The translations under genes were made by a program, and so were the position numbers. The notes below the pieces were generated by a model, which searched no databases, was not told the origin of the DNA, and was given only the letters and a program-made list of their open reading frames with translations. DNA of 33,660 nt from Porphyromonadaceae bacterium UBA3318. GTDB taxonomy: Bacteria > Bacteroidota > Bacteroidia > Bacteroidales > Muribaculaceae. Positions 1 to 6,991 of the stretch are shown here, piece after piece (within the stretch, counting starts at the first letter, position 1; every line of letters begins with the position of its first letter). Location of the stretch: assembly GCA_002361235.1 (NCBI GenBank), contig DESI01000055.1:1-33660 (forward strand), read 5' to 3'.

Positions 1-81
1 TGCCCTGCTATCGGCTACTACAATGGGGTAATAAGCGTAGCCCTTGCGGCCGTGACGCTGTAACCTGATTTTTGTTGCCAT
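1..81 (-). CDS. rpsP: 30S ribosomal protein S16, N-terminal part (cut by window edge)
   Basis: Only the first 27 codons are in the window, read on the minus strand from the ATG at 81. They translate to a protein beginning MATKIRLQRHGRKGYAYYPI, the characteristic start of bacterial S16, a small-subunit ribosomal protein that binds 16S rRNA early in assembly. The Bacteroidota form typically begins this way. The gene diverges from prfA and has its own promoter at 156-187. The rest lies outside the window, so integrity cannot be judged. Identification is by remembered family sequence, with high confidence for so short a piece. Confidence 0.9.
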   Translation of the reverse strand, partial: MATKIRLQRHGRKGYAYYPIVVADSRA

Positions 82-155
82 AAACTTGCCGGTTTACTAT
101 TGATTGGTTTCTCAAACGACCCTCCGGACTAAGGCCCGGACTCGGTTTGCGACTG

Positions 156-187
156 CAAAGTTAATTCTATTTGCTGAATCTCGCAAG
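156..187 (-). promoter_or_regulatory. Promoter of rpsP
   Basis: On the minus strand there is a -7 element TAACTTTG (156-163), 20 bases from CTTG (184-187), close to the Bacteroidota consensus TTTG-N19-TANNTTTG. Transcription would start near 149, giving a leader of about 68 bases. That leader contains a small hairpin (TCCGG at 123-127 with CCGGA at 136-140), which could be a regulatory leader of the ribosomal gene, but this is inference. Confidence 0.55.
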
Positions 188-205
188 TTTTTGAAGTTTA
201 TTTTG

Positions 206-213
206 TAATTTTG
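206..213 (+). promoter_or_regulatory. Probable -7 element of prfA promoter
   Basis: TAATTTTG at 206-213 matches the Bacteroidota -7 element TANNTTTG and lies about 75 bases before the prfA ATG. The -33 region at the expected distance is not TTTG, so the promoter is less certain. It lies next to the divergent rpsP promoter. The leader between it and prfA is GC-rich and can fold: GCTGC/GCAGC around 234-248. Confidence 0.4.
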
Positions 214-288
214 CAGTGACAATAGTGGAGGCCGCTGCTCGGGGCAGCGCGCATGACCCCGCTACAGATTCCGCAATTTCCGTAATTT

Positions 289-1398
289 ATGGCTACATTA
301 AGCTTAATAGATAGACTTGACATACTCGAACCCCGGTTTGAGGAGGTGTCTACGTTGATAACCGATCCGGCAGTCATAGCCGACCAGCAGCGTTACGTGC
401 GGCTGACCAAGGAGTATCACGACCTGGAGCGGATATTGGAGGCCAAGCGCGAATATGTGAGCGCCCTGGCGGCTGTGGAGGAATCCAGGCAGATTCTTGC
501 GGACGAGGAGGACGAGGAGATGCGTCAGCTGGCCCGTCAGGAGCTGGACGAAGCCCAGGCCCGCATCCCGGAGCTGGAGGAGCGTATCAAGCTGATGCTG
601 GTGCCGGCCGATCCGGACGACGCCAAGAACGCCGTGGTCGAGATCCGCGGCGGTACGGGAGGCGACGAGGCGGCCCTGTTTGCCGGCGACCTGTTCCGCA
701 TGTATCAGAAATTCGCGGAGTCCAAGGGCTGGGAACTGGCCGTCAGCTCATATTCCGAAGGCGCAGCCGGTGGCTATAAGGAAATAGTGTTTACCCTGAC
801 GGGTGCCGGCGTGTACGGCGTGATGAAGTATGAGTCGGGCGTGCACCGCGTGCAGCGAGTGCCGGCCACCGAGACGCAGGGCCGCGTCCACACTTCGGCC
901 GCAACCGTGGCCGTATTGCCCGAGGCGCAGGAATTCGAGGTGGAGATACACGAGGGCGAGATACGCTGGGACACTTTCCGCTCGGGCGGAGCCGGAGGGC
1001 AGAACGTCAACAAGGTGGAATCCGGGGTGCGACTGCGTTACAACTGGAAGAATCCCAATACCGGCCAGGTGGAGGAGATTCTGATAGAATGCACCGAGAC
1101 CCGCGACCAGCCCAAGAACAAGGAACGGGCCCTGTCGCGTCTGCGTACGTTCATCTACGACCGCGAGCATCAGAAGTATCTGGACGACATCGCCTCCAGA
1201 CGAAAGACAATGGTCAGCACCGGCGACCGCTCGGCCAAGATACGCACCTATAATTTCCCCCAGGGCCGAATCACCGACCACCGTATCAATTACACCATAT
1301 ATAACCTGCAGGGATTCATGAACGGCGACATCCAGGACTGCATCGACAAACTGACCGTGGCCGAAAACACCGAGAAGCTGAAAAGCGCCGAACTGTAA
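289..1398 (+). CDS. prfA: Peptide chain release factor 1
   Basis: This is the class-I release factor that reads UAA and UAG in the ribosomal A site and triggers hydrolysis of the peptidyl-tRNA ester. At 369 residues it has the normal length. The GGQ catalytic motif is present in the block GGAGGQNVNKVESG, and the stop-codon-reading PAT tripeptide of RF1 (not the SPF of RF2) is in RVPATETQGR. The start ATG at 289 gives the standard N-terminal helical domain and has no Shine-Dalgarno sequence, as is common in this phylum. The gene ends only 3 bases before the end of the convergent dehydratase gene, so there is no room for a separate terminator. Identification is firm. Confidence 0.97.
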   Translation: MATLSLIDRLDILEPRFEEVSTLITDPAVIADQQRYVRLTKEYHDLERILEAKREYVSALAAVEESRQILADEEDEEMRQLARQELDEAQARIPELEERIKLMLVPADPDDAKNAVVEIRGGTGGDEAALFAGDLFRMYQKFAESKGWELAVSSYSEGAAGGYKEIVFTLTGAGVYGVMKYESGVHRVQRVPATETQGRVHTSAATVAVLPEAQEFEVEIHEGEIRWDTFRSGGAGGQNVNKVESGVRLRYNWKNPNTGQVEEILIECTETRDQPKNKERALSRLRTFIYDREHQKYLDDIASRRKTMVSTGDRSAKIRTYNFPQGRITDHRINYTIYNLQGFMNGDIQDCIDKLTVAENTEKLKSAEL

Positions 1399-1401
1399 TC
1401 C

Positions 1402-3303
1402 CTACTTGTCGAGTGCTTCGTACTGCGAGTGGCTGGACTTGAACTCCGGCACAATCTCCTTCATGTGCCTTACGATGGTCATGTCGTCATCTTTCAGGCT
1501 CGATTCGTATAGGGCCTGTATGTTGCGGCACGCATCCTCGTAGTCGTAATCGCGTACTGTGGCGATCTTGATTTTGGGATTGTCGGTAGGCAGGGTGGTT
1601 TCTTCCTTGTTCAGCACCTCCTCGTACAGTTTCTCGCCATCCCTGAGTCCTATGAATTCTATTTTTACATCCTTGGCGCCGGACAGGTCGATCATGCGGC
1701 GCGCGAGGTCCACGATACGCACCGGTTTGCCCATGTCGAACACGTATATCTCGCCTCCATGCCCCATGGTGCCGGCTTCAAGCACCAGCTTGCAGGCCTC
1801 CGGTATCAGCATGAAATAACGGATTATGTCCTTGTGAGTCACTGTAATGGGTCCTCCTTTTTTAATCTGCTCCTTGAACAGCGGGATTACGGAACCGTTG
1901 CTGCCCAATACGTTGCCGAAGCGCGTGGTGACAAACTGCGTGACACCCTTGACCGTGCCGTTCTTGATGGCCCTGTCCAGACTCTGGACATATATCTCGC
2001 AGATGCGTTTGGAACATCCCATCACGTTGGTGGGGTTCACGGCCTTGTCGGTGGAAACCATCACGAACTTTCTGGTGCCGAATTCCACGGCCAGATCGGC
2101 GATGTTGCGGGTGCCCTGCACATTGTTGCGTACGCTCTCGCCGGGATTGTCCTCCATCATGGGCACGTGCTTATATGCGGCGGCATGGAACACATATTCA
2201 GGCCGGTAACGGTCGAACAGATCGTGCATACGCCGTTTGTTGGTTATGTCGCCCACTATTGTCAGCGCCTCGATTTCGGGCCAGTTGCGCACCATCATCA
2301 GCCGTATGTCGTGCAACGGTGTCTCCGCCTGGTCTATCAGGATCAGGCGTTTGGGCCTGAACCGTGCCAGCTGACGCACCAACTCGCTGCCGATGCTGCC
2401 TGCGGCTCCCGTCACCATGATGCTGCGGTCCGACAGCTGGTTGCCTATAGTGTCTATGTCTATCTGAATCTCGTCGCGTGGCAGCAGGTCCAGGATGTCC
2501 ACCTCGCGCAGCTGGTTATGGTCCAGGTCGGCCTTGCCGTCCCATTCCTTGGGCGAAGGCATCATCATCATCGTCACACCTGCGCGCAGCAACATGTCGG
2601 TCATCTGCTCGTTGTTGCGTATGATCTCGTTCTTATGCGGCGCTATCAGCACGGTGTCTATGTTCTCGCGTTTGAGGACATCGGCCAGCCGGGCGTCATT
2701 GTGATAGACCTTTACGCCCATCAGCATGTGCTCGGGCATATCCTCGCCGTCGGAGATAAAACCGCACAGCTTGTAGCGGCTGTTGTTGTTGCGTATGCTC
2801 TTGGCCAGGCCTACGCCACCGTGTGCAGTGCCATAAACCATGGTGCGCCTGGATGATGACTGCGTGAACGTATTGTCGTACAGAACCTTAACGACCACAC
2901 GCATGGCCCACATCAGTACGGTGGCAAGCAATGCGGACACTATCAGGTCGCGCATGCGGACGGGAAACAGCCAGTCATCGGAATTAAACACATATTTCGT
3001 GATGGCTATCATTCCCAGACCGCTCAGCATGGCCAGGGCAATCTTCTGCAGGTCGATGAACGACGAGTATCTGATCACACCCGAATAGGTGTGGAACATC
3101 CTGAATCCCAACAGATAGAATATCAGATAGAAAAAGAAAGCACCCGAAAGGGGCTTGATGATTTCCATAGTATAGGCCGGACCGTTCATCAGCATATAGA
3201 CGAGCAGGTCGGAAAACAATACCAAGCAGCAATCCAGTATCAGTATGCACCATAGCGGCAATGCGCGTTTGGAGAAATACCAGCTTGATAGTTTAGAGAT
3301 CAT
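1402..3303 (-). CDS. Membrane-anchored nucleotide-sugar 4,6-dehydratase (CapD/WbpM/FlaA1 family)
   Basis: A 633-residue protein with hydrophobic helices in the first 140 residues, a CoA-binding-like Rossmann region (about 150-250), and a C-terminal extended short-chain dehydrogenase domain. The NAD(P)-binding motif TGAAGSIG is at 298-305 and a GDI follows at 351. In the active-site block NPTNVMGCSKR the usual Tyr of the YxxxK motif is Met428 with Lys432 kept, the signature of the WbpM-like large dehydratases that convert UDP-GlcNAc-type sugars to 4-keto-6-deoxy sugars for capsule, O-antigen or protein glycans. The exact substrate and inversion at C5 cannot be read from sequence. It stands alone here with its own promoter, not inside a glycan cluster. 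Confidence 0.9.
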   Translation of the reverse strand: MISKLSSWYFSKRALPLWCILILDCCLVLFSDLLVYMLMNGPAYTMEIIKPLSGAFFFYLIFYLLGFRMFHTYSGVIRYSSFIDLQKIALAMLSGLGMIAITKYVFNSDDWLFPVRMRDLIVSALLATVLMWAMRVVVKVLYDNTFTQSSSRRTMVYGTAHGGVGLAKSIRNNNSRYKLCGFISDGEDMPEHMLMGVKVYHNDARLADVLKRENIDTVLIAPHKNEIIRNNEQMTDMLLRAGVTMMMMPSPKEWDGKADLDHNQLREVDILDLLPRDEIQIDIDTIGNQLSDRSIMVTGAAGSIGSELVRQLARFRPKRLILIDQAETPLHDIRLMMVRNWPEIEALTIVGDITNKRRMHDLFDRYRPEYVFHAAAYKHVPMMEDNPGESVRNNVQGTRNIADLAVEFGTRKFVMVSTDKAVNPTNVMGCSKRICEIYVQSLDRAIKNGTVKGVTQFVTTRFGNVLGSNGSVIPLFKEQIKKGGPITVTHKDIIRYFMLIPEACKLVLEAGTMGHGGEIYVFDMGKPVRIVDLARRMIDLSGAKDVKIEFIGLRDGEKLYEEVLNKEETTLPTDNPKIKIATVRDYDYEDACRNIQALYESSLKDDDMTIVRHMKEIVPEFKSSHSQYEALDK

Positions 3304-3398
3304 AGGTTCTTAGTTAGCATTTATTCTATCTTTGTTACGATAATGTCATTTTGCCATATACGCAGACGTAATCCGTATATATTCATGTTCACGGCTTG

Positions 3399-3430
3399 CA
3401 AAAATAGCAATAAAAACTGAAAAAAACAAA
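3399..3430 (-). promoter_or_regulatory. Promoter of the dehydratase gene
   Basis: On the minus strand TTTG (3427-3430) is followed after 20 bases by TATTTTTG (3399-3406), a good match to the Bacteroidota consensus. The start would be near 3392, giving a leader of about 90 bases before the ATG at 3303. It lies just downstream of the tRNA-Glu terminator, so the gene is transcribed separately. Confidence 0.6.
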
Positions 3431-3479
3431 ACAAACTGCCGTACTCGGCCTAAAGGGTAAAATAATATAAAAAAGAAAA

Positions 3480-3505
3480 AAAGGACTGCGTTTCAGCAGT
3501 CCTTT
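3480..3505 (-). terminator. Intrinsic terminator of tRNA-Glu
   Basis: Perfect 10-bp stem (3480-3489 with 3496-3505) and 6-base loop. On the minus strand the stem is followed by a run of T residues. It lies directly behind the tRNA-Glu gene in its direction of transcription. Confidence 0.85.
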
Positions 3506-3509
3506 GAAG

Positions 3510-3581
3510 TAGTCGATCCGGGACTCGAACCCGAGTCTCCACCGTGAGAGGGTGGCGTGCTAACCGCTACACTAATCGACC
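3510..3581 (-). tRNA. tRNA-Glu (anticodon CTC)
   Basis: A 72-base cloverleaf read on the minus strand. The acceptor stem GGTCGAT pairs with ATCGACT (1-72 is G-U), and the T arm is a 5-bp stem with the TTCGAGT loop. The anticodon stem CCACC/GGTGG encloses the loop CTCTCAC, so positions 34-36 are CTC, reading GAG. CCA is not encoded. It has its own promoter (3623-3653) and terminator (3480-3505), so it is a single-gene transcription unit. Confidence 0.95.
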
Positions 3582-3622
3582 GATTTTTGATTGTCAGCAG
3601 GTGTTGTTCCTGTTTGACGATG

Positions 3623-3653
3623 CAAAATTACAACTTATTTTTGAATCTGCAAA
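3623..3653 (-). promoter_or_regulatory. Promoter of tRNA-Glu
   Basis: On the minus strand TTTG (3650-3653), exactly 19 bases, then TAATTTTG (3623-3630): a full match to the phylum consensus. The predicted start leaves a 5' leader of about 35 bases before the mature tRNA. Confidence 0.7.
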
Positions 3654-3751
3654 ATTTTAAGCGATTTTTTTGAAAAAATCTGCATGAAATCGTGGATCCA
3701 TGCGTGTCCGGAGCTACATGGACATCCGTGCCACGTGGCCTACATCCCTCG

Positions 3752-5548
3752 TTATTTGCTGTTTATCTCAATTACGAGTCCATCGTACGCCGGATGCACA
3801 TTTTCCGGGAGGCGCTTGTCGAAAAGTTCGTGTGTATCCGCTTCGTGGTTGAGATGGGTGAGGTATGCCGTTCCGGGTTTCACTTCTGCAATAAGGTCGA
3901 GGGCTTCCTGAATGGTGAAGTGAGCGAAGTGGTCGCGGTCGCGCAGTGCGTTTACGATCAGTACGTCGAGGCCTTCCAGTTTCTCTTTCTCTATTTCGCT
4001 GATGTGCTTGCAATCGGTCACGTAGGCGAAGTTGCCGATACGGTATCCGAAAATGGGCTTGCTGCCGTGCAGCACTTCGATGGGCGTAATCTTTAGCCCG
4101 TTGATATGGAACGGGTAGTTGTCAATGACACGCAAATCGAATTTGGGCACGCCGGGGTAGGGGTGTTCCTTGAAACAATACGCCAGCCTTTCCCTCAGGT
4201 CGGTGTCCACATCCTTGCGGACATACAGCGGCAGATCGCCGGTGGCGCAGAACGGCCTCAGGTCCTCTATGCCGCCGATGTGGTCGTAATGCACGTGAGT
4301 GATAAGCACGGCGTCTAAATTATATATGTGTGCGTCGAGGGCCTGCCGGCGGAAGTCGGCCGATGCGTCTATCAGCAGGTTCATGCCGTGGGTCTGCACC
4401 AGTACCGAGGCGCGACGGCGTTTGTCGCGTGGATCGGTGGAACGGCATACCTCGCATTCACATCCCACCTCGGGCACGCCCTTGGAGGTGCCGCTGCCCA
4501 ACACCGTCACCTTAATTGACGTGTCGATGTAGTTCACTTCAGGGAGAAGGTCGATATAGAAGCGGCGTCTCACGGCACTGCGCACCTCGTTGGCCAGCAC
4601 CGCGACATCCGCAGCCGTGGCATGGTCCACATTGGCCAGGACCAGTGGCTGCTTCTCCCATACCTGCGCTCCGCCCACGCGATGACCCTTCATGCCGGCA
4701 TGGTCTATGAGCCATGCGGCCGACAGCTTCTTGAGGTGCTCGCCGACATCGTGTGCGGGAATATCCATGCCGCTGCGCGCGCAGATATCCTCCCAATGGG
4801 GGCGGCTTATAACCGGATTCTTGAAGAAACTGCCCGCGCTTCCGATTTCATGCCAGTCGGGCAGCTTTCCGTTGCGTATGCGCCGAATTTCTTCGGCAGT
4901 CTCGCGCAAAGTGGGTGTATGGCCAAGCTTCTCCTTAAATTCGCGCAACGGGCCATATTCAAGATTCGTAGCCTCGTTGCCGGGAATCATCCTGAAGCAT
5001 ACGCGCAGCACGATGTACCGGTCCTTGCCTTCGTGCTTGAAGAAGGAGTCGCGGTATCCGAAGCGGCATTCCCGATTGGTGAACCGGCACGGTTTGCGCG
5101 TAAGCGTGTCGAAGCATTCCACGGAATAAATCACATCCTTGGCCTCGACGCCGTACGCCCCCACATTCTGCACGGCCGAGGCTCCCACGCACCCGGGTAT
5201 GCCGGCCATGTTCTCCACGCCCCCCAGCTGACGCGCCACGCACCAGTCCACGAATTCGTCCCAGTTCACGCCGGCGCCGGCAATGACATAGACATTGTCC
5301 GGATCCTTGTCGTAACGTTTTATGCCTTCGATGCGCGAATGCAGCACAAGACCGTCAAACTCGTCGATGAACAGAAGATTGCTGCCGCCTCCCAAGTTCA
5401 GTATCTCGTTGTTGATGAATATTTCGGAACGGGATATCTTCAGCAACTCGGCTTCGCTGCTGTATTCGGCATACCATCTTGCGCGTGCCGGGATGCCGAA
5501 AGTGGTGAGAGAGGTCAGGTCCTTATGTTCTTCAAATTGAATGTCCAT
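3752..5548 (-). CDS. murB: Fusion: UDP-N-acetylenolpyruvoylglucosamine reductase (MurB) + PhnP-like metallo-beta-lactamase-fold hydrolase
   Basis: One open frame of 598 residues. Residues 1-344 are a complete MurB, which reduces UDP-GlcNAc-enolpyruvate to UDP-MurNAc in peptidoglycan synthesis. They carry the FAD-binding block LGGGSNLL (52-59) and IPGCVGASAVQNVGAYG, plus counterparts of the E. coli catalytic residues Arg159, Ser229 and Glu325: Arg166 in YRDS, Ser240 in SAGSFFKNP and Glu337 in LLPEV. Residues 345-598 are a complete hydrolase opening with KVTVLGSGTSKGVP. It has a PhnP-like Cys cluster (363, 365, 368) and the metal motif HVHYDH (418-423). No stop or ATG separates them; the codon where a separate hydrolase would start is ATT (4514-4516). 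I chose the ATG at 5548 because it opens the MurB homology and lies 2 bases behind the lipoprotein stop; upstream residues in this frame overlap that gene. Confidence 0.9.
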   Translation of the reverse strand: MDIQFEEHKDLTSLTTFGIPARARWYAEYSSEAELLKISRSEIFINNEILNLGGGSNLLFIDEFDGLVLHSRIEGIKRYDKDPDNVYVIAGAGVNWDEFVDWCVARQLGGVENMAGIPGCVGASAVQNVGAYGVEAKDVIYSVECFDTLTRKPCRFTNRECRFGYRDSFFKHEGKDRYIVLRVCFRMIPGNEATNLEYGPLREFKEKLGHTPTLRETAEEIRRIRNGKLPDWHEIGSAGSFFKNPVISRPHWEDICARSGMDIPAHDVGEHLKKLSAAWLIDHAGMKGHRVGGAQVWEKQPLVLANVDHATAADVAVLANEVRSAVRRRFYIDLLPEVNYIDTSIKVTVLGSGTSKGVPEVGCECEVCRSTDPRDKRRRASVLVQTHGMNLLIDASADFRRQALDAHIYNLDAVLITHVHYDHIGGIEDLRPFCATGDLPLYVRKDVDTDLRERLAYCFKEHPYPGVPKFDLRVIDNYPFHINGLKITPIEVLHGSKPIFGYRIGNFAYVTDCKHISEIEKEKLEGLDVLIVNALRDRDHFAHFTIQEALDLIAEVKPGTAYLTHLNHEADTHELFDKRLPENVHPAYDGLVIEINSK

Positions 5549-5550
5549 GA

Positions 5551-6492
5551 TTATCGTTTGTTGTCCACGAGTTTGTCGTCGATGAAAAATAGGTATCTGC
5601 CGTCGGAATATTTCCAGATGTCGGCCAGGATGTTCCAGTCGTGACCGGTCTCCACCTGGTCGGGATTGCCCAGGGCCAGCTTGCATTCCTGTTTGGTCAT
5701 GCCGGGCTGCACCTGTTCGGAGCATATCAGTTCCCACACCTCAGGTGCGATGTCGGGAAATCTGAGTTTCGGGTCGGAGATATAGAACAGCGAGGCGAAG
5801 TTGCGCGAGCCCTGGTTTCCCTTGCCGTCAGGCATGTTCATGGGAAGCCATGCCTTGTCCTTGCCGTCGTCGAAACATATAAGGAGCGGAAACGAGGAAT
5901 TGCCACGCTTCACCTGACCGATGGTGACGGGTATGAATTTACGTCCCTTGACGGGATTCATATCGTCATCGTACCACAGGGCGGTGCGCAGCCACACTTT
6001 GCGGCCGGTAAGCATCGTGCTGAATTCCGACACCATGTCGAGGTCTATCAGCATGGGGAAGTCGCTCCATACCATCGACCCGGTTGCTGCGGGATCCTTG
6101 CGCACCGTATATGTCATGAACCGGTCGAGGGAGGGTATGTCGAATTTCACTACCGATATGTTCCGGCCGTCGGGAGCGACGGCGGCATCGGTGCAGATGT
6201 AACGCACGGTCATATCCTGAATGGAATCCTGATGCGTGCGGCGTCCGCTGCGGTCGGTTATGTCGTAAAGCAGCGACGCGCGTGAGTTGGTCACGACGAA
6301 TTCCTTGCCCGGCGTCCATTCCGACAACGGGACCGGATGCACCGAATCGGCCAGCGCTTCCTCGGTGCTTTCCCTCATGATGAGCCGGTCGGCCCGCGTG
6401 GGCGTGATTCGTTTGGTGCGCTCTATGCCCGTGTTGCACGAGGCCATAAGCGACAGGCACGCAAATAAATACATGGTATGTTTCAGTTTCAA
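5551..6492 (-). CDS. Putative lipoprotein with BamE/SmpA-like C-terminus
   Basis: A 313-residue protein with a lipoprotein signal: a hydrophobic segment and lipobox LMASC place the lipidated Cys at residue 19. The middle (about 60-250) is not recognised. The last 50 residues (PGMTKQECKLALGNPDQV, then a W-x-Y-x-DGRYLFF segment) resemble the SmpA/OmlA/BamE fold found in outer-membrane assembly lipoproteins; this is a motif impression, not a proven assignment. The gene ends 2 bases before murB, so the two are almost certainly co-transcribed, tying the protein to the envelope. A palindromic leader region lies upstream (6505-6699). An alternative start is the Met at residue 7. Confidence 0.8.
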   Translation of the reverse strand: MKLKHTMYLFACLSLMASCNTGIERTKRITPTRADRLIMRESTEEALADSVHPVPLSEWTPGKEFVVTNSRASLLYDITDRSGRRTHQDSIQDMTVRYICTDAAVAPDGRNISVVKFDIPSLDRFMTYTVRKDPAATGSMVWSDFPMLIDLDMVSEFSTMLTGRKVWLRTALWYDDDMNPVKGRKFIPVTIGQVKRGNSSFPLLICFDDGKDKAWLPMNMPDGKGNQGSRNFASLFYISDPKLRFPDIAPEVWELICSEQVQPGMTKQECKLALGNPDQVETGHDWNILADIWKYSDGRYLFFIDDKLVDNKR

Positions 6493-6504
6493 TTTCAGAT
6501 ATAT

Positions 6505-6699
6505 TGAAGTTGTTTAAACTAATTTACGTTTAATAGAATCTAAAGAAGTGTAAACTTTATGGCAACCTTTTATTAATCTTTTGGGCATCTTTGTTTGCTT
6601 TCGTCGGGTCCAACCGAATGGTTGCACCCTCCTCAATCAAACAAATCTGCTCCAAAATCTTAATAAATCTTGCCATAAAAATTAGTTTAAACAACTTCA
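6505..6699. repeat. 195-bp imperfect palindrome with perfect 21-bp outer arms
   Basis: The outer arms 6505-6525 and 6679-6699 are perfect reverse complements over 21 bases and contain the palindrome GTTTAAAC. Further in, the blocks ATGGCAA (from 6559), TTTATTAA (from about 6569) and TTTTGG (from about 6579) pair, with gaps, with their complements at 6651-6676. TTTGTTTG (from about 6589) pairs with CAAACAAA (from about 6637). The centre is a small stem CAACC-GAAT-GGTTG (6610-6623). The whole unit could fold as one long hairpin. It lies between the lipoprotein gene and tRNA-Met. It could be a folded leader RNA of the lipoprotein-murB operon or a small miniature-transposon-like element; no target duplication is obvious. 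Confidence 0.75.
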
Positions 6700-6706
6700 T
6701 TGCCAT
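6557..6706 (-). CDS. Possible 49-residue small protein inside the palindrome
   Basis: On the minus strand an ATG at 6706 opens a 49-codon frame ending in TAA at 6557. The product starts MAMKLFKLIFMARF and ends KDAQKINKRLP. It has a short hydrophobic basic N-terminus and a polar charged C-terminal half, and is not a protein I recognise. A second in-frame ATG is at 6700. A possible -7 element (6718-6725) lies just upstream. Its start region is complementary to sequence behind its stop through the palindrome. The frame may be chance; there is no homology support. Confidence 0.25.
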   Translation of the reverse strand: MAMKLFKLIFMARFIKILEQICLIEEGATIRLDPTKANKDAQKINKRLP

Positions 6707-6717
6707 AGTTCTGAATG

Positions 6718-6725
6718 CAAAATTA
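6718..6725 (-). promoter_or_regulatory. Possible -7 element for the lipoprotein-murB operon
   Basis: TAATTTTG on the minus strand matches TANNTTTG, but no TTTG is found at the expected -33 distance. If used, transcription starts near 6711 and the entire palindrome becomes a leader of about 220 bases before the lipoprotein ATG. It lies back to back with the tRNA-Met promoter. Confidence 0.3.
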
Positions 6726-6744
6726 GAAAAAAATATCGAGAATT

Positions 6745-6776
6745 TTTGGTCAGTTTGTAAATTTTATATAACTTTG
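6745..6776 (+). promoter_or_regulatory. Promoter of tRNA-Met
   Basis: TTTG (6745-6748), 20 bases, then TAACTTTG (6769-6776). The expected start near 6783 is only about five bases before the mature tRNA 5' end. Confidence 0.7.
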
Positions 6777-6787
6777 CACTCGCAAAC

Positions 6788-6861
6788 GGCGGGATAGCTC
6801 AGTCGGTTAGAGCGTCGGATTCATAACCCGGAGGTCCCGAGTTCAATTCTCGGTCCCGCTA
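6788..6861 (+). tRNA. tRNA-Met (anticodon CAT)
   Basis: A 74-base cloverleaf. The acceptor GGCGGGA pairs with TCCCGCT (1-72 is G-U), the D stem is GCTC/GAGC, the anticodon loop is TTCATAA with CAT at 34-36, and the T arm is CCGAG-TTCAATT-CTCGG. CCA is not encoded. The anticodon stem TCGGA/CCCGG has an A-C mismatch at 31-39, so it carries two of the three GC pairs of an initiator. The C11:G24 pair is elongator-like. I therefore call it Met without deciding between initiator and elongator; a lysidine-modified Ile tRNA is less likely. Confidence 0.9.
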
Positions 6862-6873
6862 CGAATCGTTTGG

Positions 6874-6905
6874 AAGGTGCGTCAAATGCTGGTTTGACGC
6901 ACCTT
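6874..6905 (+). terminator. Intrinsic terminator of tRNA-Met
   Basis: Perfect 13-bp stem (6874-6886 with 6893-6905), 6-base loop, followed by ATTTTAT. It directly follows the tRNA. Confidence 0.85.
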
Positions 6906-6913
6906 ATTTTATG

Positions 6914-6975
6914 TTCCCGATGTTATATCATTATAAAAGTAGTAAAACATATAACGGTAAATGATTCCACGGGAA
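6914..6975 (+). repeat. Nested inverted repeats before the Crp-like gene
   Basis: TTCCCG (6914-6919) pairs with CGGGAA (6970-6975), and inside it GTTATAT (6922-6928) pairs with ATATAAC (6949-6955). The structure ends 16 bases before the ATG at 6992. It could be an operator pair for autoregulation or a leader hairpin. No clear TANNTTTG promoter is visible in this gap. Confidence 0.35.
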
Positions 6976-6991
6976 TACAAAGAATAGCGCT

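Noticed and set aside
1759..2856. 365-codon frame on the plus strand opposite the dehydratase gene
   Set aside because: It lies wholly within a firmly identified gene on the other strand. The product is His/Val/Ala-rich with no domain; it is a shadow of GC-rich codon use.
3683..3751. Terminator hairpin after murB
   Set aside because: Weak pairing (TGTCC/GGACA, CGTGG/CCACG) with no T run; not convincing enough to list.
4622..5644. 340-codon frame opposite murB
   Set aside because: Antisense to a gene with clear catalytic motifs; the product has low-complexity composition and no motif.
5549..5737. Extension of the MurB frame 63 residues upstream
   Set aside because: The extra residues overlap the end of the lipoprotein gene and have Arg/Gly/Gln-rich shadow composition; MurB homology starts at the ATG at 5548.
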